This document shows, in pieces, positions 43,557-52,053 of a stretch of 64,000 nucleotides of DNA (positions within the stretch are counted from its first letter, which is position 1; the number at the start of each line of letters is the position of its first letter). Source of the DNA: Sphingomonas sp. (lineage in GTDB: Bacteria > Pseudomonadota > Alphaproteobacteria > Sphingomonadales > Sphingomonadaceae); assembly GCF_019749955.1 (NCBI RefSeq), contig NZ_JAIEPC010000020.1:1-64000 (forward strand). Reading direction: 5' to 3'. The notes under the pieces are model-generated. The model had not been told where the DNA came from and searched no databases. It saw only the letters and a list, made by a program, of their open reading frames with translations. The position numbers and the translations under genes were made by a program.

Positions 43557-44255
43557 ATGACTGATCTCTCGCCGATCCGCGTCGCCTTTCTGCTGTTTCC
43601 CAATGTCACCCAGCTCGACCTGACCGGCCCCGCGCAAGTGCTGTCGCGGCTGGGCAATGTCCGCGTCGATCTGGTGGCGAAAACGCTTGAGCCGGTGCCG
43701 ACCGATGCGGGCTTCTCGCTGCTGCCGACCGCGACCTTTGCCGATGCGGCGCAACCCGACATTTTGTGCGTGCCGGGTGGATTCGGCGTCAATGATGCGA
43801 TCGACGATACCGATACGCTGGCCTGGGTGAAGCACGCGGCGGCGGAAGCGACCTGGGTGACGAGCGTGTGCACCGGCTCGCTCATCCTCGGTGCGGCGGG
43901 GTTGCTGCAGGGCTATCGCGCGACCTGCCATTGGGCGCAGCACCACCATCTCGCGAGCTTCGGCGCGATCCCGGAACATGCCCGCGTCGTGTTCGATCGC
44001 AACCGCGTGACCGGCGGCGGGGTGACGGCGGGGATCGACTTTGCGCTCGCGCTGACGGCGGCGATTCGCGGCGAAGCGCATGCGCGGCTGGTGCAGCTGA
44101 GCCTCGAATATGATCCCGCGCCGCCGTTCGACAGCGGCTCCCCCGAGCGCGCGGATGCGGACACGCTGGCGCGCTATCAGGCGCTGGCGGCCAAGGGCGC
44201 GCCGGGCCGGGATGCGCGAACGCAAGCGGCAGCGGCGCGGTTGGAATTGCCTTAA
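43557..44255 (+). CDS. DJ-1/PfpI-family protein (isonitrile hydratase-like)
   Basis: 232 residues: IRVAFLLFPNVTQLDLTGPAQ at the N terminus, ILCVPGGFGVND with the conserved Gly-Gly, and the nucleophile elbow SVCTGSLILGAAGLLQGYRA. The CTGSLILGAAGLL context matches the isonitrile hydratase/ThiJ subgroup rather than PfpI proteases. GVTAGIDFALAL completes the fold. GGAG precedes the ATG at 43557. Substrate unknown. Confidence 0.88.
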   Translation: MTDLSPIRVAFLLFPNVTQLDLTGPAQVLSRLGNVRVDLVAKTLEPVPTDAGFSLLPTATFADAAQPDILCVPGGFGVNDAIDDTDTLAWVKHAAAEATWVTSVCTGSLILGAAGLLQGYRATCHWAQHHHLASFGAIPEHARVVFDRNRVTGGGVTAGIDFALALTAAIRGEAHARLVQLSLEYDPAPPFDSGSPERADADTLARYQALAAKGAPGRDARTQAAAARLELP

Positions 44256-44258
44256 CCC

Positions 44259-44342
44259 CCGTTCGTGTCGAGCGAAGTCGAGACACGGGGTCTGGGCGTG
44301 TCGCTTGTGGCCCGCCCCTCGACTTCGCTCGGGACGAACGGT
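44259..44342. repeat. palindromic intergenic element, variant copy 6
   Basis: 84 bp with arms CCGTTCGTGTCGAGCGAAG and CTTCGCTCGGGACGAACGG. It shares the CCGTTCG/CGAACGG ends with the other copies but has a different inner arm (TCGAGCGAAGTCGAG), so it is a second subfamily. Confidence 0.88.
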
Positions 44343-44372
44343 TGGGAATTGGGAAGTCTTGACGCGCGAGAC

Positions 44373-45002
44373 CTAAGCCCGCTTCTTCCCCCGCAGCCGG
44401 TGCCAGACGAACCACACCACGCCCGCCACCAGCACCACCCCGATCAGTGCATCCGCCGAGTGGAACGCCGCTTTCACACGCGGGTCGCTGTCCCATTTCT
44501 CGCCCAGCACCATCCCGAGCCACGCCAGCCCGAAGCACCACGGCCATGATCCCACAAAAGTGTAGATGTGGAACGGCACCAGCGGCATCCGCGCGACGCC
44601 CGCCGGGAAGGCGATGAACGATCGGATCGCGGGCAGCAGCCGCCCGGTCAGCACCGCCATATTGCCGAAGCGCGCGAAAAAGCGGTCGGCGGCGTCGATC
44701 TCGCCTTCGCCGATCAGCACCCATTTGCCATAGCGCAGCAGCAGCGGCCGTCCGCCGCGCTTGCCGACTTCATAGGCGATGATGGAGCCCAGATTGCACC
44801 CGATCGCGCCCGCCGTTGCGGCGAGGAACAGGTTCATCTGGCCCTTGTAGACGAGGTAACCCGCGAACGGCATGATGATCTCGGACGGGAGCGGGATGCA
44901 CGCGCTCTCGATCGCCATCAGCACCGCGATGCCGATGTAGCCCCCCGAACTGATCACCCAGATGGTGAAGCCCGCCAATACCGCCAAAATTTTCTCGACC
45001 AT
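44373..45002 (-). CDS. DedA-family membrane protein
   Basis: 209 residues of the DedA/SNARE-associated family: ESACIPLPSEIIMPFAGYL (first signature with the conserved Glu), GCNLGSIIAYEVGKRGGRPL, FARFGNMAVLTGRLLPAIRS and FIAFPAGVARMPLVPFHIYT with the conserved arginines. DedA proteins act as lipid scramblases/flippases (undecaprenyl phosphate or phosphatidylethanolamine recycling). It is followed by a variant palindromic element. Confidence 0.92.
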   Translation of the reverse strand: MVEKILAVLAGFTIWVISSGGYIGIAVLMAIESACIPLPSEIIMPFAGYLVYKGQMNLFLAATAGAIGCNLGSIIAYEVGKRGGRPLLLRYGKWVLIGEGEIDAADRFFARFGNMAVLTGRLLPAIRSFIAFPAGVARMPLVPFHIYTFVGSWPWCFGLAWLGMVLGEKWDSDPRVKAAFHSADALIGVVLVAGVVWFVWHRLRGKKRA

Positions 45003-45041
45003 GGTCGCGGCGCATGGGCGATTGCGGTTGCAAAGTGAAGC

Positions 45042-46469
45042 TCAAACTCGCGCGTCGACCAATCGTGCGCGCCTTGCGTTGACCAGCGCCGCCGCCAGCA
45101 CGCCTGCAAGCAGCAGATACGCCGCCATCCCGGCCCAATGCGACCACCCCCAGAACTCGCCCGGCACATCGCGGAACAGGCCGCGCGGCCAATCCTCAGC
45201 GAGGATCGGGCGCCACAGCGGAAAGCGGTAGCTTTCGGGCGCGACGATCTCGGTCGCGGCAATCGCCAGGTTGATCGCGATCGAGAGCGCCAGCAGCACT
45301 GCCCCTGCGATCCGGGCGCGCGCGCGCTCAAGCCCTGCCCAGAGCGGCGCGAGCGCGAGCGCCAGCATCGGGATCGCGGGCACCGAATGGCGCGGGCCGG
45401 TCGAAAAGCCGCCGTCCCAATAGAAATAGCTCGCATTCACCAGCAGCACGACGGCGATCACGGCCGTCAGCATCAGCGCCATCGTCCGATCGATCCGCGC
45501 GAGCCGCAGCAGGCCAATCGGCGCCAGCACCAATACCGGCGCGACCCAGAACAGCCCGCGCCGCAGCCCGAACAGGATTTCCATCAGCACTCCGAACTTG
45601 GGCGTCGTCAGCCCGAACAGCCCCTGTTGCATCCCGTCAAACCCGACCACGCCTTGATAGCCGAGCCGGAAGAGTGTCCCGAAAGCGAGGAGGTTGTAGC
45701 CGATCAGTGCCAGCCCCGCCGTCGCGCCACCCGCAACCGCCCAAGCAGCCGCGCGCCATGCCCCGGTCTGCCCGCGCAGGCGCCATAACGCCCATAGGCC
45801 GATCACGCTGCCACCGAGCACGGCCTGATATTCGATCGCGACCGCCCAGCCGAGCGCCGCGCCCGCGATCAACGCATGGCGCGAGGAACCCCGGCCCGGG
45901 GTGCCGCGCCACACTGCCCAGATCGCGATCATCCAGAGCGCGGCGACGGGCGCATGGCCGAACAGGGTGGTCGACCATCCCCACACCGGCGTCCCGAGCC
46001 CATAGGCAAGCGCGGCGAACAGCGCGGCATCATCGCTTCCCGTCAATCCGCGCGCCAACGACCACAGCGCGACCGCCGCCAGCGCCGTCAGCAACCCGGT
46101 AATGAACACCGTCGCGAGCCTTAGCCGCAGCCGCAGATAGCGCGTCAGATCGGGCGCCTCGATCCGCTTTTCGAGCCGCCGCGCACCCTCCCCCGTCGCG
46201 ACAAACGCGCCCGCGACAATCGGCGTCGCGAGCAGCGTCATCCCCGGCGCTTTGTCGAGATAGGTGTGTCGGCCGAATTGCGCCTTGTCGATCGTCAGAT
46301 GAGCGAATTCATCGATCGTTGCATCGCCCTGTTCAGCCAGCGAAATTGCCGCGAACAGCCGGGTCGAGTTATTGGGGTTGAACTCCCATGATCCGAACCA
46401 GCCGCACGACAGCCACACCAACGCAAACAGCAGCGTCGGCACCGTGCGGCGATCGGCCAGCCACCCCAT
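45042..46469 (-). CDS. polytopic membrane protein, glycosyltransferase 39-like
   Basis: 475 residues with about eleven hydrophobic helices. After the first helix it has NPNNSTRLFAAISLAEQG and THTYLDKAPG-like sequence (HTYLDKAPGMTLLATPI), as in ArnT/PMT-like lipid-linked sugar transferases, where an early periplasmic Asp is catalytic. A second loop reads YFYWDGGFSTGPRHSVPAIP. I would call it a GT39/GT83-like protein without a defined substrate. It lies 3 nt downstream of the DUF2306 gene. Confidence 0.7.
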   Translation of the reverse strand: MGWLADRRTVPTLLFALVWLSCGWFGSWEFNPNNSTRLFAAISLAEQGDATIDEFAHLTIDKAQFGRHTYLDKAPGMTLLATPIVAGAFVATGEGARRLEKRIEAPDLTRYLRLRLRLATVFITGLLTALAAVALWSLARGLTGSDDAALFAALAYGLGTPVWGWSTTLFGHAPVAALWMIAIWAVWRGTPGRGSSRHALIAGAALGWAVAIEYQAVLGGSVIGLWALWRLRGQTGAWRAAAWAVAGGATAGLALIGYNLLAFGTLFRLGYQGVVGFDGMQQGLFGLTTPKFGVLMEILFGLRRGLFWVAPVLVLAPIGLLRLARIDRTMALMLTAVIAVVLLVNASYFYWDGGFSTGPRHSVPAIPMLALALAPLWAGLERARARIAGAVLLALSIAINLAIAATEIVAPESYRFPLWRPILAEDWPRGLFRDVPGEFWGWSHWAGMAAYLLLAGVLAAALVNARRARLVDARV

Positions 46470-46472
46470 GGC

Positions 46473-46997
46473 TCAGCCGAACAACCACTGGCCCAGCAGG
46501 CGATTGAACGGGAATGTGAAGAATCCGGCGATCAGCAGCGCGCCAAACACCATGCCGCGCACCGCGCTGCGATGCTGGCGGATATTGTGGCTGCGCGCCG
46601 ACCACCAAATCAGCGGCACCTGAATCAGCACCCACAGCGACAGGAGATGGATGATGCTGAAACCGCCGTGATTGACGAGGCGAAGCAGCAAGGTGTCGAG
46701 TGCGGTCAGCAGCATCGCCGCGACCCAAATCGTGCCGAGTAGGCGGTGGGGCCGGTCACCCCGACGCCGCAGCAACATCACCGGCGTCAACGCGAGGGCG
46801 GTGATCATCGTCGCGAGATGGATCCACAGCGTAAGCGGCACGCGCGGCCACGATGGCTGCCCGCGCAGGATTGCAGCGACCACGAAGCCGAGCATGATGA
46901 TCGCGCCGATTGCCAGCGCCCGCTCAAACCTGTCGGCGCCAAGCGGTTTGGGTCGCGCCGCGCCCGTCGTTCCCGCCAGTGCTGCCTTGCCCCCCAA
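46473..46997 (-). CDS. DUF2306-family membrane protein
   Basis: About 174 residues with four helices. HRLLGTIWVAAMLLTALDTL, GGFSIIHLLSLWVLIQVPL and HNIRQHRSAVRGMVFGALL, with conserved histidines, are typical of DUF2306 (possible heme-binding b-type proteins). No ATG: TTG at 46997 has AAGGG six bases upstream and is preferred; TTG at 47003 is adjacent to that site. Function unknown. Confidence 0.8.
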   Translation of the reverse strand: MGGKAALAGTTGAARPKPLGADRFERALAIGAIIMLGFVVAAILRGQPSWPRVPLTLWIHLATMITALALTPVMLLRRRGDRPHRLLGTIWVAAMLLTALDTLLLRLVNHGGFSIIHLLSLWVLIQVPLIWWSARSHNIRQHRSAVRGMVFGALLIAGFFTFPFNRLLGQWLFG

Positions 46998-47006
46998 GCT
47001 CAACCC

Positions 47007-47513
47007 TTATTGTGGCGTATTGGCTGCGTCGGCTTCCTTGCGCGCCTTGTTATCAGCGCGCGCGCGCCTGAACTGCTGGACGATGCAGCCGCTATTGCTG
47101 ATGCCAACGGGTGCGCAGCTACCGATTCCCGTTCCGCCGGTCTCCAGGATGCCGTCGGAGCGGTTGGCCCAGCTCTGATATTCGGGCTTGATTGATTCGG
47201 GGCGAATCTCTTTGGGGATGCGGAATTGTTCGCCGGCCGGACGGCGCACGCAGACGACGATTTCATTGCCGTTCGCATCGGTCGGGCATTTCGCCCGCTC
47301 ACCATAGAGGAACAACACGCCGTTGACGGGTGCCTCACGCGATTCCGGCATCGCGGCGGTCGGCTCGGGCCGGGGCGTGGGCGCCGTGGGGCCTTTCGGC
47401 GTGAAGATCGTGGGGGGCGGCAGAGTCGACGGGGTCGGCTGGGTCTGTGCCGCAGCAAGGCCTGGCAGTGCCATCGCCGTGGCGATTGCGAACAGTGTCA
47501 TCGGCTTCAGCAT
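47007..47513 (-). CDS. secreted protein of unknown function
   Basis: 168 residues. Signal peptide (LFAIATAMALPGLAAAQ), then a Pro/Thr-rich linker (residues about 25-55), then a conserved-looking part with VNGVLFLYGERAKCPTDANG, EIVVCVRRPAGEQFRIPKEI, and a C-terminal pair of cysteines in GSCAPVGISNSGCIVQQF. Four cysteines suggest two disulfides. I do not recognise a named family. GGAGAG precedes the ATG at 47513. Confidence 0.75.
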   Translation of the reverse strand: MLKPMTLFAIATAMALPGLAAAQTQPTPSTLPPPTIFTPKGPTAPTPRPEPTAAMPESREAPVNGVLFLYGERAKCPTDANGNEIVVCVRRPAGEQFRIPKEIRPESIKPEYQSWANRSDGILETGGTGIGSCAPVGISNSGCIVQQFRRARADNKARKEADAANTPQ

Positions 47514-47548
47514 CGCATCTCTCCTGCGCCTCGGTCGGAACATCAATG

Positions 47549-48085
47549 CTATAGTCGCTTGGCAGTTGCAATTGCCACCCGACATCCGAGGCGAATCATC
47601 CCGCTCAACAGCGGATAGGCCGGGGCATTTTCGGCACCAGCCGCAAAGGCCGCGTCGCGGTGCTCGAGCTCATCGGCCTGGAAATCGGCGATCGCGTGCG
47701 ATAACTCGGGATCGCTGTCGCCCAGCGCCTCAAGCTGTTCGCTATAATGCCGGTCGATTTCGGTTTCGACAGCGGCGGTGCAGGCCATCGCAGCCTCAGG
47801 ACCGAGCGCCGCCGTGACCGCGCCGAGCGCAAAGCCCGCAACATTCCAGATCGGCTGGAGCAGGGTCGGCCGCACGCCGCGCGTCGCCATCATCTTGTCG
47901 AAAAAGGCGCGGTGACGCTCTTCCTGATTGGCCATGCCGGCCACCGCCCGCGCGGTCTCGCCTTGATCGCCGAGGACAGCGAGCTGCCCGGCATAGATGC
48001 GCGTCGCGCCAAATTCGCCCGCCTGATCGACGCGGATCATCGCGTGGGTCCGCCGTCTGGCGTCGCCGGGCTTCCACCTGCTCAT
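47549..48085 (-). CDS. coq7: demethoxyubiquinone hydroxylase (COQ7)
   Basis: 178 residues of the COQ7 di-iron family, the last hydroxylation step of ubiquinone. Iron ligands are visible: Glu in DQAGEFGATRIY, EExxH in NQEERHRAFF, Glu in AVETEIDRHY, and ExxH in ADELEHRDAAF. MIRVDQAGE is the usual N-terminal signature. The ATG overlaps the dsbB stop (ATGA). Confidence 0.95.
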   Translation of the reverse strand: MSRWKPGDARRRTHAMIRVDQAGEFGATRIYAGQLAVLGDQGETARAVAGMANQEERHRAFFDKMMATRGVRPTLLQPIWNVAGFALGAVTAALGPEAAMACTAAVETEIDRHYSEQLEALGDSDPELSHAIADFQADELEHRDAAFAAGAENAPAYPLLSGMIRLGCRVAIATAKRL

Positions 48086-48573
48086 GCTCTGCTCCTTCGT
48101 GCCAGCAGCGCCAAGATGGTGGCGCCGCCCAGCAGCGAGAAGAGCGCGTTAAATCCGGCGAGCGAAATACCGAACAAGGTCCATTGCGGCGCGTCGCAGC
48201 GCACGATCGGCGCCTTCATGATCCGCGCGAGAATTTCCTCAGGCGTGCCGCCCGTCCCCTGCATCGTCGAACTGCACGGCGTAATACCCTGCCACCAATG
48301 ATATTCGACGCCTGCATGAAAGACACCAATCGCGCCGCTGGTCAGGATGGCGAGCGCCGCCAGCGCGACGAGCGTCTTGGCCGTGCCGCGATTGGGGACC
48401 ACGAACGCCAGCAGCGCGATCACGATTGCGGTATAATGCGGCCAGCGCTGCCAATGGCACATCTCGCACGGATACAGCCCGCCCAGATATTGCGACCCCA
48501 GCGCCCCGGCCATCAGCGCGCCGGGCACAAGCAGCGCCAGCCCGCGCGCAGCCGAAAAATTGCGATCGGTCAT
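48082..48573 (-). CDS. dsbB: disulfide bond formation protein B
   Basis: 163 residues, four transmembrane helices. The quinone-side cysteine pair is in LYPCEMCHWQRWPHY and the second, periplasmic pair is in ITPCSSTMQ and PIVRCDAPQW. DsbB re-oxidises DsbA and passes electrons to quinones. It is translated in a tight run ctpA-dsbB-coq7. Confidence 0.93.
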   Translation of the reverse strand: MTDRNFSAARGLALLVPGALMAGALGSQYLGGLYPCEMCHWQRWPHYTAIVIALLAFVVPNRGTAKTLVALAALAILTSGAIGVFHAGVEYHWWQGITPCSSTMQGTGGTPEEILARIMKAPIVRCDAPQWTLFGISLAGFNALFSLLGGATILALLARRSRA

Positions 48574-48575
48574 CG

Positions 48576-49964
48576 TTATTTCTGGGGCGCAGGCGGCGTG
48601 GGCTCGTTAAGCTTCGGCAGCGGTGTGCCGAGCCGCGCAATCGTCGCGACCTGTGTCGGGCCACCCAGCCGCGCAATCGTCTGCAGCGCGTAATAGAGCT
48701 GGTAATCGTCGATATTCTTGGCCTTCAGCGCGTCGGGCGTGGCGGTCAGGCGCGGATCAGGCTTGGTATCTTCCTCAAGCACCTTGTTGTCGACTTTCGC
48801 CTCGTTGATCAGATGGCGCCGCAGATCATCCTCACGGAACACGGGTCGCGTCTTGTAATCAGGATCGCTCAGGTTGGGGACGACGACATCGGGATCAATC
48901 CCGCCTTCCTGCACCGACCGGCCCGAGGGCGTGAAATAGCGTGCGGTCGTCAGCCGGACTTCGCTGGCCGGCCCGAGCTTGAGCAGCGACTGGACCGATC
49001 CCTTGCCGAAGCTGCGCTCGCCGATGATCAGGCCGCGGTGCTGATCCTGCAGCGCACCTGCGACGATTTCCGATGCCGAAGCGGTACCGGCATTGACCAG
49101 CACCACCACCGGCAGCCCCTTGGTATCATCGCCCGCACGCGCATAATAACGCTGGATGTCGGTCTTCTCGCGGCCGCGCTGCGAGACGATTTCGCCGTGA
49201 TCGAGGAAAGCGTCCGACACCGAAATCGCCTCGTTCAACAAGCCACCGCCATTGTCGCGCAGATCGACGACATAGCCGATCGGGTCATGCCCCAGCTTCT
49301 TGCGGATCTGCGCAATCGCATCGCGCGTATAGTCGCCGGTGCGTTCGGAGAAGGTGTTGATGTTGATGATGCCGATGTCGCCCTTGACGTCCCATTTGAC
49401 GGGCTTCTGGATGATCAGTTCGCGCGTCAGCGTCACTTCGATCGGCTTTTCGGCGCCGCGTCGGACCAGCCGCAAGCTGATCCTGGTGCCGGGCTTGCCG
49501 CGCATCTGGCTGATCGCTTCGTCGAGCGTCAGGCCATAGAGCAGCTTGCCGTCGATATGCGTGATATAATCGCCCGACTTGATGCCGGCGCGCCAGGCGG
49601 GCGTGTCTTCCTGCGGCGTGATCACTTTGACCGCGCCGTCTTCCGACGTCACCGACAGGCCGAGCCCACCATAATTGCCCTCGGTCTGGATGCGCAAATT
49701 TTCGTAATCGGCGCCGTCTTCATAGGAGCTGTGCGGATCGAGTGCTGACAGCATTCCCTGAATCGCGCCCTTTACCAGCACCTTGTTGTCGACCTTGTCG
49801 ACATAGTTCGCCTTGACGAGGTTGTAGACGTCCATGAACTGGTCGAGTTCGCGGTAGGTGTCGGTATCGACCTGCGCCATCGCCGCCGTGGTGACGGGAA
49901 CGAGCGCGAGCGCGGCAACGATCGCGGTGGCCTGAAGCAATTGGCGGGGCATCGAACGAGTCAT
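48576..49964 (-). CDS. ctpA: carboxyl-terminal processing protease (S41)
   Basis: 462 residues. Signal peptide, an N-terminal helical part (YNLVKANYVDKVD), a PDZ domain (GLGLSVTSEDGAVKVITPQE, TPAWRAGIKSGDYI) and the S41 protease core: VDLRDNGGGLLNEA, catalytic Ser in GTASASEIVAGALQD and Lys in GERSFGKGSVQ. The family cleaves periplasmic substrates at the C terminus and trims cell-wall hydrolases. It lies directly downstream of an EnvC-like activator, a conserved pairing. Confidence 0.95.
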   Translation of the reverse strand: MTRSMPRQLLQATAIVAALALVPVTTAAMAQVDTDTYRELDQFMDVYNLVKANYVDKVDNKVLVKGAIQGMLSALDPHSSYEDGADYENLRIQTEGNYGGLGLSVTSEDGAVKVITPQEDTPAWRAGIKSGDYITHIDGKLLYGLTLDEAISQMRGKPGTRISLRLVRRGAEKPIEVTLTRELIIQKPVKWDVKGDIGIININTFSERTGDYTRDAIAQIRKKLGHDPIGYVVDLRDNGGGLLNEAISVSDAFLDHGEIVSQRGREKTDIQRYYARAGDDTKGLPVVVLVNAGTASASEIVAGALQDQHRGLIIGERSFGKGSVQSLLKLGPASEVRLTTARYFTPSGRSVQEGGIDPDVVVPNLSDPDYKTRPVFREDDLRRHLINEAKVDNKVLEEDTKPDPRLTATPDALKAKNIDDYQLYYALQTIARLGGPTQVATIARLGTPLPKLNEPTPPAPQK

Positions 49965-50035
49965 GGAAACGCGGCACTTTCATCGGGGGAAGCTGGCGCC
50001 AGTGTAGCGCCTAATCGCGCGCATTCAACGATGCT

Positions 50036-51217
50036 TCAGCCCAGCAGCCGGGTCAGGTCGATCGCACGGTCGCGGCGGCGGAGCTCTACGGTGACGCGCG
50101 CGGAGTCGCCCGCCGCCGCATGGCCAATCGGCGCCCCCTGTGCGACGCTGTCGCCGACGCGCAGCCCGGTGTCGGCGAGTTGGGCAATCAGCGATGTCCA
50201 GCCGCCGCCATGGTCGAGAATGACCACTACGCCATAGCCGCGAAACCGCCGTGCATAGCGCACGCGGCCCGCCGCGGGAGCGACCACTTGCGCGCCCGCC
50301 GCTGCTTCGATCGTCAACCCGCGCGATCGGACCCCGGCGTCGGACAATTCGCCCAGCCCGGCGACGACCTTGCCCGCAACCGGCAGCTTGTAGGGCGGCA
50401 CTGCTGTCGCCAAGCCTGCCTGCACATCGGCGGGCGGTGTCGCTTCGCCGGGCTTGAGCGGGCGCGGGAGCGGCGCGGGCAGCCCTTCGAGATCAGCGCG
50501 CGTGCTGGCGCCGTCGCTCGCCTGGCTCATCTGGTCGACCAGATCGCGCGCGCGTTCGCCGAGCGCAATCGCGCGATCCGATTCGAACAGCGCATTACGG
50601 CCGAGCGCGCGCGACTTGAGCCGGTGGTCGGCTTCGAGCCGCGCGAGCGCCAGCCGCTGCGCCTCGAGCGCGGTGCGGCTGTCGGCAAGGTTCTTCACCG
50701 CCAGTCGCTGCCCTTCCTCCAACCGCCGCGTGCGTTCGAGCTGGCCGCGCAGCGTTGCTGTCCGTGCGCGCACCACCGGGCTGACCGTGGCCAGTACCGC
50801 GCGGGTATGGACCAGATCACTGACCGACCCCGGCTGGACAAGACTGACGACCACGGGTCGCCGCGCGAGCGACTGGAGCGCCGCGAGCAGCCTGGCGATC
50901 GGCTGCTGCTGTCCCGCCAGTGTCGTGCGCTGATTATCGAGCTGGGCGCGGATCAGCGCGATGCGCGCCTGCGCCGCCGCGATATCCGCCTCGGCGCGTT
51001 GGACGCGCGCGGCGACAGCCGCTTCCTGTGCCTGCGCCTGCCGCGCTTCGTCGCGTTCGGCAGCGGCAGCAGCCTCGAGCTTGTCGGCACGTGCTTGGGC
51101 GGCGGCCGACTGCGCCTTGGCGGCAGCAAGGCGGCCGCGCTCATCGGCAGCGACAAGCGGCTGGAGCGCGGCCAATCCCGCCACTGCTGCCAAAGCCCCA
51201 ATGATCACGCGCCGCAT
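50036..51217 (-). CDS. envC: EnvC-like murein hydrolase activator (degenerate M23/LytM)
   Basis: 393 residues: signal peptide, a long Ala/Gln/Arg-rich coiled coil (about residues 25-230), and a C-terminal LytM domain. The LytM histidines are lost: YAHL is IAQL in WTSLIAQL, and the second HxH position reads VTVELR. As in E. coli EnvC, it would activate an amidase rather than cut peptidoglycan itself. Gene order with rlmH and ctpA is conserved in alphaproteobacteria. Confidence 0.9.
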   Translation of the reverse strand: MRRVIIGALAAVAGLAALQPLVAADERGRLAAAKAQSAAAQARADKLEAAAAAERDEARQAQAQEAAVAARVQRAEADIAAAQARIALIRAQLDNQRTTLAGQQQPIARLLAALQSLARRPVVVSLVQPGSVSDLVHTRAVLATVSPVVRARTATLRGQLERTRRLEEGQRLAVKNLADSRTALEAQRLALARLEADHRLKSRALGRNALFESDRAIALGERARDLVDQMSQASDGASTRADLEGLPAPLPRPLKPGEATPPADVQAGLATAVPPYKLPVAGKVVAGLGELSDAGVRSRGLTIEAAAGAQVVAPAAGRVRYARRFRGYGVVVILDHGGGWTSLIAQLADTGLRVGDSVAQGAPIGHAAAGDSARVTVELRRRDRAIDLTRLLG

Positions 51218-51220
51218 GAC

Positions 51221-51643
51221 CTAACCTTCGCGGTGATAGGGGTGATTGGCAAGGATGCTCGTCGCCCGGTAGAGTTGCTCGGCGAGCATCGCGCGCGCGA
51301 GCAGATGCGGCCAGGTCGCGCGCCCGAACGACAGCAGCAGATCGGCCTTTCCGCGCTCGGCATCGTCAAAGCCGTCCGCTGCGCCAATCATGAACCGCGC
51401 CTCGCGCACGCCGTCATCGCGCCAGCGGCCGAGCCGCTCGGCAAAGGCCATCGACGGCATGATCTCGCCCGTTTCATCGAGCAGCACCAGCTTGGTCTGC
51501 CCCTCGATCGGCGGCAATTTGCCGCCGGTATCGGGCAATTCGGTGAGTTTCACCGGCCAGCTCAGCCTCTTCACATAACGGTCGACAAGCTCAGCCTCGG
51601 GCGAGCGCCCGATCCGCCCCCGCGCGACAATGTGCAGCAGCAA
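51221..51643 (-). CDS. rlmH: 23S rRNA pseudouridine1915 N3-methyltransferase
   Basis: 140 residues, normal for RlmH, a SPOUT methyltransferase that modifies helix 69 of 23S rRNA. Motifs: LVLLDETGEIMPSMAFAERL, FMIGAADGFDD (the AdoMet knot) and LARAMLAEQLYRATSILANHPYHR at the C terminus. The start is TTG at 51643, 3 nt after the rsfS stop. Confidence 0.95.
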   Translation of the reverse strand: MLLHIVARGRIGRSPEAELVDRYVKRLSWPVKLTELPDTGGKLPPIEGQTKLVLLDETGEIMPSMAFAERLGRWRDDGVREARFMIGAADGFDDAERGKADLLLSFGRATWPHLLARAMLAEQLYRATSILANHPYHREG

Positions 51644-51646
51644 GGA

Positions 51647-52045
51647 TCAGTGCGCGCTGGCGTCAGGCACGGCGACCGGCGCGTCGCCAAACGCCCACAT
51701 CCGCTCAAGATTGTAGAAGCTGCGGACTTCGGGGCGGAACAGATGGACGATCACATCGCCCGCATCGATCAGCACCCAATCGGCCGTCGGCAGGCCTTCG
51801 ACGCGCACCGAACGCCCGAGATCGCTCTTGATCTTTTCGGTGAGCTTCGACGCCATCGACGCGACCTGACGCGTCGAGCGGCCGCTGGCGATCACCATGT
51901 GATCGGCAATGCTCGATTTGCCCGCCAGCGGGATCGAGACGGCATCAACCGCCTGGTCATCGTCGAGCGAGGCAAGGACGAGCTGATGCAGCGCCTCGAC
52001 GCTGTCGGCGTCGGGCGAACGATAAGCTTGCGGGGATGATGCCAA
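51647..52045 (-). CDS. rsfS: ribosomal silencing factor RsfS
   Basis: 132 residues. RsfS binds uL14 and blocks subunit joining in starvation. Core motifs: LDDDQAVDAVSIPLAGKSSI, DHMVIASGRSTRQVASMA, GLPTADWVLIDAGDVIVHLF and YNLERMWAFG. No ATG is available; a TTG at 52045 has AGGAG 5 nt upstream and starts 8 nt after the nadD stop. A longer in-frame extension overlaps nadD and is rejected. Confidence 0.94.
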   Translation of the reverse strand: MASSPQAYRSPDADSVEALHQLVLASLDDDQAVDAVSIPLAGKSSIADHMVIASGRSTRQVASMASKLTEKIKSDLGRSVRVEGLPTADWVLIDAGDVIVHLFRPEVRSFYNLERMWAFGDAPVAVPDASAH

Positions 52046-52053
52046 GGGAACTC

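Noticed and set aside
50120..52039. Plus-strand frame of 639 codons
   Set aside because: It runs antisense through envC, rlmH and rsfS, all well-supported genes; no motifs.
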